A stretch of 30,639 bases of DNA, from NCBI GenBank assembly GCA_030673805.1, contig DAOVIH010000002.1, positions 1 to 30,639 of the forward strand. The letters run 5' to 3'. The notes under the pieces were generated by a model. It saw only the letters and a list, made by a program, of their open reading frames with translations. It did no database searches and had not been told where the DNA came from. The DNA is from Candidatus Bathyarchaeota archaeon. Its GTDB lineage: Archaea; Thermoproteota; Bathyarchaeia; Bathyarchaeales; Bathycorpusculaceae. Positions 1 to 8,306 of the stretch are shown one piece after another. A program made the translations under genes and the position numbers. The first letter of the stretch is position 1. Each line of letters begins with the position of its first letter.

Positions 1-605
1 AATTTGTCTAAGGCCCAATCGCAAAATTCAGAACGTAAAGAGTCAAAACTACCCGTTGCTATTGCTGTAGTCCTTTGGTAAAACGCGACACCTTCACCCA
101 TATCATCTATTTCTTTTTTCAATGATTCTGAGATTCTTTCTATTCTCTCAAGCTCAGCGTTCTTTCTGTCAGCATCAAAAAAGGGCATAGGCTTAGTGTA
201 CCTGCTGCGGTACTTTTCTCGACCATGCTCTGTGCTTAAGGGATAATAATAGATGCGTAGAAACTGCCAGGGCTCAATGTATTTGAGCCAGTTCTCTTTG
301 GTTCTGGGGAAACACCAAGGGATCGAGATAACCCCATCTTTGGGAATTAAAGTCAGACTGAAGGAACGAGCCACCTTGGAACAAGCCTTAACCAAGTCCA
401 TGTTTAGCTTGTCTTTTTTCCGTGAGATGAAGGCAGCTTGGCAAATATTGCGGATCTTCTTCAGATCGTCGTCTGCTCTGGTAGCGGTTATTATGCTGAT
501 TGCCTGTGTCTGCTCATAGACGCTGTGTTTTACCCCTCTGAAGCTTCTTTCAGCGAAATCCTTGACTGAGTCAAACTCTGGATTTTCTTCATTAAGCGGG
601 GTCAT
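1..605 (-). CDS. Hypothetical protein, C-terminal part missing at the window edge
   Basis: This minus-strand frame is open from ATG at 605 to the window edge, 201 codons without a stop. A ribosome binding site AAAGGAGA lies 7 bases upstream of the ATG. The product is soluble and mixed charge, with no signal peptide or membrane segment in view. It has an aromatic middle part (WLKYIEPWQFLRIYYYP, about residues 110-126) and a charged helical stretch after residue 150. I do not recognise the family. Its start overlaps the small ORF at 592-750 by 14 bases in another frame, so the two are probably co-transcribed. The plus-strand frame at 253-519 is its shadow. That it is a real gene is fairly sure from the long open frame and ribosome binding site. 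Its function is unknown. Confidence 0.7.
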   Translation of the reverse strand, partial: MTPLNEENPEFDSVKDFAERSFRGVKHSVYEQTQAISIITATRADDDLKKIRNICQAAFISRKKDKLNMDLVKACSKVARSFSLTLIPKDGVISIPWCFPRTKENWLKYIEPWQFLRIYYYPLSTEHGREKYRSRYTKPMPFFDADRKNAELERIERISESLKKEIDDMGEGVAFYQRTTAIATGSFDSLRSEFCDWALDK

Positions 606-750
606 TCTTCATTCTCCTTTTTGATCTTCTTTTTTGTTTGTTAGAGTAAACTAGAACGCTCCATTCGGAGCCGTATGGACCACAAAAAACAAGTTTGAAA
701 TCCGGCACGCGATGATGCCAAAGGCCACTCTCAAACTTCCTTTTGTTCAT
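592..750 (-). CDS. Small hypothetical protein, 52 aa
   Basis: ATG at 750 is preceded by AAAGGAG about 8 bases upstream, and the frame ends with TAA at 592-594. The 52-residue product begins MNKRKFESGLWHHRVPDFKL and ends in a very basic tail (KQKRRSKRRMKNDPA). The tail-coding stretch contains the ribosome binding site of the next gene and overlaps that gene's start by 14 bases. Such nesting suggests translational coupling. No membrane segment or cysteine-rich motif is present, although aromatic residues and the basic tail would fit a nucleic-acid-binding or partner peptide. I do not recognise a family. It could also be a translated leader for the downstream gene. Confidence 0.45.
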   Translation of the reverse strand: MNKRKFESGLWHHRVPDFKLVFCGPYGSEWSVLVYSNKQKRRSKRRMKNDPA

Positions 751-864
751 AGAAACCGCTCCTTTAAAATACTAAAAACCCAAGATAAGTGGGATAGAGG
801 AAAAAAAGAGGGGGATGAATAGTTTGAAAGTTGACGTGCAACTTCCTTACTACTCAATTTCCCA

Positions 865-874
865 ATTAAAATTT
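865..874 (+). promoter_or_regulatory. Putative TATA box of hisS
   Basis: ATTAAAATTT is centred about 25 bases upstream of the hisS ATG, the archaeal TATA-to-start-site distance. A transcript starting there would be leaderless or nearly so. A weak purine stretch (GGGGAAG) just before the ATG could serve as ribosome binding site if transcription starts earlier. Confidence 0.4.
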
Positions 875-893
875 AGATAAACGGGGAAGTAAT

Positions 894-2186
894 ATGCCGA
901 CTTTCAAAACAGTACGGGGAATGAGGGATTTACTACTGGAGGAATCCCAAAAGTTAAATGGCCTAGTGGAAAAAGCTAGAAAGATCGGTGAACTCTATGG
1001 ATATATGGAAGTTGTCACCCCAATCGTCGAACCTTATGAGCTTTTGAGCGTGAAGTCTGGTGACGAAATACGTTCCCGTATGTTTGTTTTTGAGGATTTG
1101 GGCCATCGAAAAGTGGCGTTAAGACCAGAATTCACCTCTTCCATAGCTAGGCTTGTTTCAACCGATTTAAAGAATGAACCTAAACCCCTAAGGATTCTTT
1201 CTGTGGGAAGCGTTTATAGATACGATGAGCCTCAACGGGGGCGATACAGAGAGTTTTGGCAATCTAACTTCGAGTTGATGGGATCAAACAGGCCTGAATC
1301 AGACGCTGAGATGATACTGCTAACCGACAAGTTTTTGAAGGAATTAGGCTTACGGGACTATGTTTTCAAGATAGGCCATGTAGGCATACTAAGAGAAGTC
1401 CTAACCAGCGAGAAGGTGAAAGAGAAGACTCAAGACGCTGTTCTATTGAGAATGGACAAAAAAGAATACGCCGAAGCGCTTGAGCTGATCGAATCCAAGA
1501 ATTGCCGAGAAGTCATTCAAGGACTCATAGGATTGAGTATCGACTCAGTCCCCCAGATTCTAAATGAGATAAAAGAGCAAGTTAAGATTTACGAAAAGGC
1601 GTTAAGAGCTACAGAGAATATGGAAGAAGTTTGGAGGTTGGTCACAGAGAGTGGTTGCAAAGAAGTAATTGTAGACGCAGGTTTTGCCAGAGGGCTTGAG
1701 TATTATACGGGGATTATCTTTGAAGTGTATATACCAGAGTTGGACATAGCTTTGGGCGGCGGTGGCAGATATGATAAGTTAATTGAAGTTTTCGGGGGAA
1801 AACCGACGCCTGCAGTTGGCGTTGCACATGGCTTGGATAGGATAGGACTCGCGTTGCAGATGCAAAACATCACAATAAAATCCAAGCGGAAGATAAGAGT
1901 TGTAATAATTCCAGTTATGGAAGAGTTGAAAGGGGAAGCACTAAAGATTTCGCAATCTCTGCGAGGTGAAGGCATACCTACAGAGTTCGAGGTGATGGGA
2001 AGAAAGGTAGGCAGAGCTCTTGAAGACGCCGACCGAAGAAAAGCAGATTATGCCATCATAGTAGGCGAGCGAGAACTGAAGGAAAAGTCGGTAGTTTTCA
2101 GAGATTTAGCAAAACGCGAGCAAACAGTGATTAAAATCAGAGATTTACCCAAAAAAATCAGTGGATCTGAAAAAATAGAGTCTTAA
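894..2186 (+). CDS. hisS: Histidyl-tRNA synthetase
   Basis: This class II aminoacyl-tRNA synthetase charges tRNA-His with histidine in the cytoplasm. At 430 aa it has the family's usual length. The order is an N-terminal class II catalytic core with RGMRDLL at residues 8-14, motif 2 (SVYRYDEPQRGRYREFWQ, about 106-123), the histidine-specific motifs LEYYTG (268-273) and GGGGRYD (288-294), and motif 3 (GVAHGLDRIGLAL, 309-321). An alpha/beta anticodon-binding domain follows from about 334 to 425. The ATG at 894 is chosen because the protein starts at the normal place (MPTFKTVRGMRD). It is single-copy and monocistronic, ending 20 bases from the convergent glutamine synthetase. Nothing in it looks degraded. 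Confidence 0.97.
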   Translation: MPTFKTVRGMRDLLLEESQKLNGLVEKARKIGELYGYMEVVTPIVEPYELLSVKSGDEIRSRMFVFEDLGHRKVALRPEFTSSIARLVSTDLKNEPKPLRILSVGSVYRYDEPQRGRYREFWQSNFELMGSNRPESDAEMILLTDKFLKELGLRDYVFKIGHVGILREVLTSEKVKEKTQDAVLLRMDKKEYAEALELIESKNCREVIQGLIGLSIDSVPQILNEIKEQVKIYEKALRATENMEEVWRLVTESGCKEVIVDAGFARGLEYYTGIIFEVYIPELDIALGGGGRYDKLIEVFGGKPTPAVGVAHGLDRIGLALQMQNITIKSKRKIRVVIIPVMEELKGEALKISQSLRGEGIPTEFEVMGRKVGRALEDADRRKADYAIIVGERELKEKSVVFRDLAKREQTVIKIRDLPKKISGSEKIES

Positions 2187-2206
2187 TGAGCCTTAAAAAG
2201 GCTCTT

Positions 2207-3568
2207 TTAGAGGCGTCGAATGTATCTGTCGATTTCCCATTGGCTGACTTGGGTTCTGTAGATGTCCCATTCTTTCCTTTTCTCGATGAGATAATTCTCG
2301 AAGGCGAGCTCACCCAAAGTTTCTTTCACGAGTTCACTTTTCTCCATTTCATCCAAGGCTTCTTTCAAAGATTCAGGTAAAGAAATTAGTCCTCTACACT
2401 TTCGTTCCTCGTAATCCATATTATATACGTTAAGTTCAGTGGGTTCTCCTGGCTTCATCTTCTTCTTAATCCCCTCTAAGCCTGCAGCACATAACACTGC
2501 AAATTGAAAGTATGGATTTCCAGCTGGATCAGGACAACGTATCTCGCATCGTGCGGCACTCTTTCGTCCCCCGAAGTTCGGAACTCGTATGAGTGATGAC
2601 CTGTTTTTGTGTGCCCATGCTAGGTAGATGGGTGCTTCAAAGCCAGGAACCAAACGCTTGTAAGAGTTGGGCCACGAGGCTAAGACTGCGCAGATTTGGC
2701 GTCCGAAATGCAATTGCCCACCGATGAAGTTCAGAGCCGTTTTTGAAAGGTAATCGTTCTCAGGATCATCAGCGTAAAACTCGTTGGCGGTTCTTTTTGC
2801 GTTCCAGAAGCTTTGGTGAGTGTGCATACCTGAGCCGTTAATTCCCACGAAGGGTTTTGGCATATAGGTTGCTATGTAGCCATTCATAGCGCAAACGGTT
2901 TTGGCTACCATCTTCATAGTTATCGTGTTGTCAGCGGTACTGAGTGCTTCATCATATTTGAAGTCGATTTCGTTTTGCCCTAGCGCAACTTCATGGTGAG
3001 AATACTCAATAGCTATACCAAACTTTTCAGCTGTATCAGCAATTTGTCTTCTGAGATTGTCTGTAAGGTCGCCCGGGTCGAAATCGAAGTAACCAGCTAA
3101 GTCTATCGGTGTTCTTAAACCATCTTCACTTTCTTTAACAATGAAAAACTCGAGTTCAGGAGCACAGAAATAACTGAACCCTGATTCTTCAGTTTTAGTT
3201 AGTACCTTTTCAAGAATATACCTTGGGTCGCCCTCGAAACGTTTGTTATCTGGTGTGTATACATCGCAGATAAGCCTGCATGACGATTTTTCTGATGGCC
3301 TCCAAGGTAAGATTGCGAACGTCGTAGGGTCTGGGAATAAGACCATGTCTGATTCTTCAATAGGTCTATATCCCGTTATTGATGAACCGTCAAAAGGCTG
3401 CCCGTTTTCGAATACATTCTCTATTTTTTTTGAGCTTACAGCTAGGTTCTTTATTATTCCATTAATGTCTGTGAATTGAAGTCTTACGAATTTTATAGGC
3501 GGTTTTGTTATCTTTTGAACTACTTGCGTCACATTTTCTTTCCAGATAGCGTCTTTGAAATGTTTCAT
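2207..3568 (-). CDS. glnA: Glutamine synthetase, type I
   Basis: It makes glutamine from glutamate, ammonia and ATP, the main ammonium assimilation step, normally as a dodecamer in the cytoplasm. The 453-residue length fits GSI of the shorter alpha type. Visible signatures are FDGSSITGY (59-67), the metal-binding APELEF (137-142), HHEVALGQNE (191-200), the ATP/glutamate site NGSGMHTHQS (244-253), and the arginine-rich NRSSLIRVPNFGGRKS (322-337) leading into EIRCPDPAGNPY (342-353). The C-terminal region has no clear adenylylation tyrosine motif, as expected for the alpha type, so control is more likely transcriptional or by feedback. A strong TATA box sits upstream. No PII gene is in view. Confidence 0.97.
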   Translation of the reverse strand: MKHFKDAIWKENVTQVVQKITKPPIKFVRLQFTDINGIIKNLAVSSKKIENVFENGQPFDGSSITGYRPIEESDMVLFPDPTTFAILPWRPSEKSSCRLICDVYTPDNKRFEGDPRYILEKVLTKTEESGFSYFCAPELEFFIVKESEDGLRTPIDLAGYFDFDPGDLTDNLRRQIADTAEKFGIAIEYSHHEVALGQNEIDFKYDEALSTADNTITMKMVAKTVCAMNGYIATYMPKPFVGINGSGMHTHQSFWNAKRTANEFYADDPENDYLSKTALNFIGGQLHFGRQICAVLASWPNSYKRLVPGFEAPIYLAWAHKNRSSLIRVPNFGGRKSAARCEIRCPDPAGNPYFQFAVLCAAGLEGIKKKMKPGEPTELNVYNMDYEERKCRGLISLPESLKEALDEMEKSELVKETLGELAFENYLIEKRKEWDIYRTQVSQWEIDRYIRRL

Positions 3569-3640
3569 TCCAATTTTACCCTCATATCAATTCTTGTCTT
3601 TGATTTTCATATGTTATGTTACTTACACCGCACATAAACA

Positions 3641-3650
3641 TATATAAATA
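3641..3650 (-). promoter_or_regulatory. TATA box of glnA
   Basis: Read on the minus strand, TATTTATATA lies about 75 bases upstream of the glnA ATG. It is the best-looking archaeal TATA box in the window and implies a leader of roughly 45-50 bases. A weak GAGGGT lies about 9 bases before the ATG. Confidence 0.6.
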
Positions 3651-3791
3651 TGTCTCAATTAAAATTGAAAGAACGTTCAGAAAAATATCATTAATATGGC
3701 ATATTGTTAACTTTATCCAACTATTTACCAAACTTCAAAACTGAGCTATAAAAGCCCAAGATTAAACTTTATTCCAAAAAATCAATCAAAA

Positions 3792-4253
3792 TCAGGTTTC
3801 CCTTCGCAAATAATCTCCGAGATCCAGAATATTCTTCACAGCCAATCTGGCACTTTTATCTGTCAAATTTCGAAGTATCCTTCCAAACCCCAAACATTCC
3901 TCATACTCGTTCAATACCAGTGTGTAATCCCCCTGCTTATGCGATCCGCAGAACGATTTTACTCCTTTTCGGAATACGTCTCTTCCGCAAACAAAGAGCC
4001 AAGCTGTCTTTTTTCCAACAATAATTTTGTTTGCCTTCTTTCGCGAGAGTATAGACAAAAAGCTTAGGCTTGGAAAGAACTTTTCTTTCTTAATTTTCCC
4101 AAGGTAGGTTCCTGCATAATAGAAGTCTCTTTGAAGAAAATTTTGGAGGTCCTTTTTTGCAAGAAAATACCGGTTTTTCTTTACGAATAGTAAGTCAGGT
4201 TGAAAGGTGATGGACACACTTAATTGCCGTGCAAAATCTGTTAGAGGCTTCAA
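3792..4253 (-). CDS. PUA-like RNA-binding protein paired with the m5C methyltransferase
   Basis: This small basic protein directly follows the RNA methyltransferase and probably helps it bind RNA. The longest frame opens at ATG 4313 and would overlap the methyltransferase by 64 bases. I prefer TTG at 4253, which overlaps the methyltransferase stop by 4 bases (TTGA) and gives 153 residues starting at LKPLTDFARQL. The sequence is rich in lysine and aromatics, with strand-like segments (DLLFVKKNRYFLAKK, KKTAWLFVCGRDVF, YTLVLNEYEECLGFGRI). The last resembles the PUA-like module fused to the C-terminus of some NOL1/NOP2/Sun methyltransferases (RsmF type). The family call rests on context and this resemblance. 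Residues are not catalytic. An independent unknown protein remains possible. Confidence 0.65.
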   Translation of the reverse strand: MKPLTDFARQLSVSITFQPDLLFVKKNRYFLAKKDLQNFLQRDFYYAGTYLGKIKKEKFFPSLSFLSILSRKKANKIIVGKKTAWLFVCGRDVFRKGVKSFCGSHKQGDYTLVLNEYEECLGFGRILRNLTDKSARLAVKNILDLGDYLRRET

Positions 4254-5140
4254 TGGCCACCAGCTCTTTTTCTGAGTTTGCAGACGAAAAAGCCTTGAGT
4301 TTCCGATGGCCATAATCGTCTACTGCGTTCCAAAGAGTTATCGAGTTTAATCCCAAAGACACTAGATAGCCCTCTTTGACCAGGACATTCGATTTCTTCA
4401 ATTTCAAGATTCAGGTTTTTGGTCGCCCAATCCATGTTGATTTCGTTTTCTTCGGGTTCTAAAGAACAGGTTGAGTAGACTAATTCCCCGTCAATGGACA
4501 CACATTTTGTTGCTTCAGAAAGTATTTCCCTTTGGAGTTTGGCATTTCTCTGAATATCTTGAAGAGTTCGTTTTTCGAACCATTTCTGATCCGTAACAAA
4601 ATTTCCTGAACAAGGAACATCCAAGAGGATCTTGTCAAATTGAATGCCGAGTTTAGAAATACACCTAGCGTCAAGGTTATAAACTACGGTGTTGGCAACT
4701 CGACAGCGCTCCAGATGATTTGAGAGGGCAAACAACCTTTGTCTTCTAACATCCAAAGCGATCACTGTACCAGTGTTATTCATCAAATCCGCCAACTGGA
4801 CTGTTTTTCCGCCTGGTGCAGCGCATGCATCCAAGATTGTTTTCCCTTTCAGTTCAGTGAACAAAGTAGCGGGGATTTGCGCTGCTGCTTCTTGTATGGA
4901 ATAAAAACCCAAAAGATATTCTGTGGTAGCACCAATTGAGATTTTGGATTTCTCAATCCAATAACCTGTTTCAAGAAAGGGAATTCTTTGCAGATGGAAC
5001 CCCATGGAGTTAAATCTTTGCTCAAGGTTTTTTCCTTTGATATTCATGATGTTTTTTCTGATGGCTTTCCTCGACTCGACTGCTTCGAATTCCCACCCCA
5101 ATTGTGCATACCTGTTTATAAAAAACTCCTTATTGGACAT
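4250..5140 (-). CDS. NOL1/NOP2/Sun-family RNA m5C methyltransferase
   Basis: It transfers a methyl group from SAM to cytosine C5 in tRNA or rRNA. The 296-residue protein has a short N-terminal RNA-binding region and a Rossmann methyltransferase core. SAM-binding motif I is DACAAPGGKT (104-113), the acidic end of strand 2 is ALDVRRQR (128-135), the motif IV catalytic stretch is DVPCSGN (174-180), and motif VI with the nucleophilic cysteine is YSTCSLEPEENE (222-233). Both conserved cysteines (177 and 225) are present, so it should be active. It ends with GFFVCKLRK, typical of the last strand of the fold. The PUA-like module often fused to this family is encoded separately just downstream. Substrate (tRNA or rRNA) cannot be told from sequence alone. 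Confidence 0.92.
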   Translation of the reverse strand: MSNKEFFINRYAQLGWEFEAVESRKAIRKNIMNIKGKNLEQRFNSMGFHLQRIPFLETGYWIEKSKISIGATTEYLLGFYSIQEAAAQIPATLFTELKGKTILDACAAPGGKTVQLADLMNNTGTVIALDVRRQRLFALSNHLERCRVANTVVYNLDARCISKLGIQFDKILLDVPCSGNFVTDQKWFEKRTLQDIQRNAKLQREILSEATKCVSIDGELVYSTCSLEPEENEINMDWATKNLNLEIEEIECPGQRGLSSVFGIKLDNSLERSRRLWPSETQGFFVCKLRKRAGGH

Positions 5141-5162
5141 CGATCGTAGATAATCTAACTCT

Positions 5163-5170
5163 TAATAAAA
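5163..5170 (-). promoter_or_regulatory. TATA box of the m5C methyltransferase gene
   Basis: TTTTATTA on the minus strand, preceded by a purine-rich BRE-like AAAGC, is centred 26 bases upstream of the ATG at 5140. This predicts a leaderless transcript, which fits the absence of a ribosome binding site there. Confidence 0.55.
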
Positions 5171-5377
5171 GCTTTTCACGACGCCTGTCAAAGACTTCTG
5201 AGGGACTAATCAGGTATCCTCGAAAAAATGCCATAAAGTTAATAGGCGACAGTTTTCAATTCCCTGTAGCTTATTTCATCGCGAGAGATATCAAAATGTT
5301 TCGATTCGTTGAAAATAAACAGGGGACGGATGAACACCCCACTGATGACTGGTCGGTTGATTCGGAGACTGGTTAGT

Positions 5378-7594
5378 TTGGCACGATATAAACACATTGA
5401 AGAAATCGTCGAACTGATGAATGATCCAAAGATCGTCAGGAACACTAGCATTATTGCCCATGTGGACCATGGAAAAACCACTCTGTCGGACAGCCTTTTG
5501 GCGGCAGGAGGTATCATCAGTAAACAAACTGCAGGTCAGAAACTGTTTCTTGACTCTTGGGAACTCGAACAAAAGAGGCAGATGACCGTCTTTGCTTCAA
5601 ACATAAGCCTCACCCACACTTATGGAGAAGAAGATTTCCTCATCAACCTAATTGACACACCAGGACACATAGATTTCAGTGGAGCGGTGACAAGAAGTCT
5701 CCGGGCTGTGGACGGTGCCCTAGTGGTTGTGGACGCCGTGGAGGGTCCAATGACCCAAACTGAGACTGTCCTGATGCAAGCCCTAAGAGAGAGGGTTAAG
5801 CCAATTCTTTTCATAAACAAAGTCGATAGACTGATAAAAGAAATTAAGTTGACCCCTGAAGGCATTCAAAACAAATTTGCAAAGATCATTAGCAGAGTAA
5901 ACATGCTTATAGAGAAACACGCACCTACAGAACACAAAAAGGATTGGCAAGTTAAGGTTGAAGACGGCCGTGTAGCTTTCGGCTCAGCTCTCCACAAATG
6001 GGGACTAAACTTACCCCACATGAAAACAAAAGGGATCACTTTCAGCCAAATCATTGACGCATACACCGGAGAGCAAGAAGAGGTTGGAAAAAAGGTAGGG
6101 GAATTGAGCAAAAAGGCACCTCTACATGAGCCGATTTTGGATATGTTCTGTGAACACTTACCCAATCCCCTTCAAGCACAAGGGTACAGACAAAGTCAAA
6201 TTTGGCCTGGAGATCCAAACAGTTTAGTGGGTAAAAGCATGGTGAAGGTTGACCCTGATGGGCCCCTCCTAATGTGCATTAGCACAATCGAGGTTGATCA
6301 ACATAGCGGAGTAGTAGCAATTGGTCGCATTTTTAGCGGATCAGTGAAAAGAGGAAAAAAAGTCCAACTCTTGACAAGTCGCCAGAAAGGCACTATTCAA
6401 CAGGTTTACATGAGCATGGCTACTGATCGAGTGATTGTTGACAGAATTCCAGCGGGAAACATCGCAGCACTTTCAGGGCTACCGTCAATTCACGTAGGTG
6501 AAACTGTGGCAGAGGTGGATGTGGAAACCCATCCCTTCGAAGGATTAAAATATGTAACAGATCCAGTGGTCACTGTTGCAGTGGAGCCAGAAGACGTTAA
6601 GGATCTACCGCTCTTTGACAAAGTGATGCATAAACTAACAACCGAAGATCCAAATCTGCACTTCAAGATGGACAAAGAAAGCGGAGAATTTCTTCTGAGT
6701 GGTATGGGTGAACTCCACCTTGAAATCACAGCGTACCGAATGCAGGAAGCTGGTTTAAGAGTAAAAACAAGTAAACCCATTGTCATTTATCGGGAAACAA
6801 TCAGCCAAAACTACCAAGGTAAACCTATAATGGGTAAAAGCCCAAACAAACACAGCAAACTCTGGGTAACAATAGAAAAACTGTCAGACGAAGTAATCGA
6901 GGCAATTAAAGAAGGAAAAATCACAGAAATGCAAACCCGCGATGAAAGGAAAAAAATACTAAAAGAGCTAGGCTGGCCTACCGCTGACTCCCGACATACA
7001 ATCGCCCTCGAAGAAACAAACATACTCGTCAACAGAATAAGAGGAAGACAATACGTCGACGAAGTAATGGATCATATTGAATCCGGATTTCGGGAAGCAA
7101 TGCACACTTCAGTCTTGGCAAAAGAGCCAGCCTACGGTCTGAAAGTTAACCTTGAAGACGTAACTGTACATGAAGACCCAGTCCACAGAGGACCCGCCCA
7201 GATACTTCCAATGACTTGGCGTCCAATATGGTGCACCTTCCTACTGAGCAAGCCCAAACTCTTGGAGCCAATAATCAGCTTCGAATGTAAAGTTCCGAAT
7301 ACCTTTGTAAGTCCAGTTATCGCCCTTGTACAAAAACGACGCGGAAAAATTTTGGACATGATAACAGATGAAGACAGGATCACAGTAAAAGCTGAAATGC
7401 CAGTGTCGGAATCATTTGGAATCGCGGACGAGTTGCGATCTTCAACTCAAGGAAGAGCCTTTTGGGCAACACAATTCAGTCGGTGGACACCCGTTCCTGA
7501 ACAAATGCAAACGGAAATAGTCTCACAAATTCGAGAACGCAGAGGATTATCGGCAAAACCACCAAAGGCGCAGGACTTCTTCGAAGCTGAGTAA
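5378..7594 (+). CDS. fusA: Translation elongation factor 2 (aEF-2)
   Basis: This GTPase drives ribosomal translocation. The full frame opens at 5309 (761 aa), but I prefer TTG at 5378, 10 bases after GGAG. That gives 738 residues starting ARYKHIEEIVELM, close to the usual archaeal EF-2 length and N-terminus. ATG at 5330, after AGGGGA, is the alternative. Counting from TTG, G1 is AHVDHGKT (27-34), the switch I region has KRQMT where bacteria have RGIT, G3 is DTPGH (93-97) and G4 is NKVD (147-150). Domain II, the III/V ferredoxin folds and domain IV follow in normal order. The domain IV tip DPVHRGPAQ carries the histidine that is normally converted to diphthamide. It is transcribed alone, away from other translation genes in view. 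Confidence 0.96.
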   Translation: MARYKHIEEIVELMNDPKIVRNTSIIAHVDHGKTTLSDSLLAAGGIISKQTAGQKLFLDSWELEQKRQMTVFASNISLTHTYGEEDFLINLIDTPGHIDFSGAVTRSLRAVDGALVVVDAVEGPMTQTETVLMQALRERVKPILFINKVDRLIKEIKLTPEGIQNKFAKIISRVNMLIEKHAPTEHKKDWQVKVEDGRVAFGSALHKWGLNLPHMKTKGITFSQIIDAYTGEQEEVGKKVGELSKKAPLHEPILDMFCEHLPNPLQAQGYRQSQIWPGDPNSLVGKSMVKVDPDGPLLMCISTIEVDQHSGVVAIGRIFSGSVKRGKKVQLLTSRQKGTIQQVYMSMATDRVIVDRIPAGNIAALSGLPSIHVGETVAEVDVETHPFEGLKYVTDPVVTVAVEPEDVKDLPLFDKVMHKLTTEDPNLHFKMDKESGEFLLSGMGELHLEITAYRMQEAGLRVKTSKPIVIYRETISQNYQGKPIMGKSPNKHSKLWVTIEKLSDEVIEAIKEGKITEMQTRDERKKILKELGWPTADSRHTIALEETNILVNRIRGRQYVDEVMDHIESGFREAMHTSVLAKEPAYGLKVNLEDVTVHEDPVHRGPAQILPMTWRPIWCTFLLSKPKLLEPIISFECKVPNTFVSPVIALVQKRRGKILDMITDEDRITVKAEMPVSESFGIADELRSSTQGRAFWATQFSRWTPVPEQMQTEIVSQIRERRGLSAKPPKAQDFFEAE

Positions 7595-7640
7595 ACTCAG
7601 AGAAAGCTAGTTTCTGTCACCTTTTCGTCTTTGTTTATTA
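7587..7640 (+). terminator. Possible terminator after EF-2
   Basis: CTGAGT-AA-ACTCAG (7587-7600) is a perfect short inverted repeat spanning the stop codon, followed by a T-rich stretch (CACCTTTTCGTCTTTGTTTATT). Archaeal termination relies mostly on T-rich tracts, so the tract is the more meaningful part. Confidence 0.35.
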
Positions 7641-7704
7641 AAAGATCATTCTTAAGAAAGCTTTTATCAGAATTGACAATAAAGAAATCTTTTGATGAGG
7701 TAGC

Positions 7705-8301
7705 ATGATTGTTGGCATTTGCGGAAGCCCCCGAAATCAAGCAACAGAATACATATTGAGAGAAGCATTGCGAATGCTTGAAGAGAAGGGGTTTGAAACA
7801 AGGTTTTTCACTGTTAGAGGAAAAAACATAGGTTTTTGCATTCACTGCGATTATTGCTTAAAAAGCAAGGGATGTTATTTGGAGGATGATATGCAGAAAG
7901 TGTACACTATGCTTAAGAAAGCAGCCGGAATAATAATAGCCAGTCCAGTCTACAATGGCGGGATTAGTGCTCAAACAAAAGCGGTTTTGGACAGGTGTAG
8001 GGCAGCAGTTGCCAACGACCGTAACTTCTTCAAACACAAAGTTGGAATGGGCATCACTGCAGGAGGGGATAGAGTTGGCGGTCAAGAACAAGCACTACAG
8101 CAAATAATAACGTTTTACATTCTTAACGGCATAATTCCTGTGAGTGGAGGATTCTTCGGAGCAAATCTCGGCGCGACATTCTGGACAAAAGACACCTTGG
8201 AAAGCGCAAAACAGGACAAAGAGGGGTTCAGGAGCCTAAGAAAAACAATTAAAAGATTCGCTAGTGCCATAGAGGAATATCAAAGTGACCAAGGACGCTA
8301 A
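7705..8301 (+). CDS. Iron-sulfur flavoprotein (Isf-like), NADPH-dependent FMN reductase fold
   Basis: It is a flavodoxin-like protein that binds FMN and, through four closely spaced cysteines, probably a [4Fe-4S] cluster, passing electrons between ferredoxin-type donors and other acceptors such as oxygen or peroxide. The 198 residues start with the flavin phosphate loop GICGSPRNQATEY (4-16). The compact cluster motif is C45-x2-C48-x2-C51-x5-C57, followed by the FMN isoalloxazine loop SPVYNGGISAQTKAVLDR. The ITAGGDRVGGQEQ segment is typical of the family. GAGGT sits just before the ATG and a TATA-like CTTTTATC lies upstream. It is followed 5 bases later by afpA, so the two are surely one unit. 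Confidence 0.9.
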   Translation: MIVGICGSPRNQATEYILREALRMLEEKGFETRFFTVRGKNIGFCIHCDYCLKSKGCYLEDDMQKVYTMLKKAAGIIIASPVYNGGISAQTKAVLDRCRAAVANDRNFFKHKVGMGITAGGDRVGGQEQALQQIITFYILNGIIPVSGGFFGANLGATFWTKDTLESAKQDKEGFRSLRKTIKRFASAIEEYQSDQGR

Positions 8302-8306
8302 GAGGG

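Noticed and set aside
253..519. Plus-strand ORF of 88 codons at the left end
   Set aside because: The opposite strand holds a longer open frame with a good ribosome binding site that runs through the whole region, so this is a shadow.
2186..2380. Plus-strand ORF starting at the hisS stop
   Set aside because: It is antisense to the C-terminal coding part of glutamine synthetase, whose protein is intact there.
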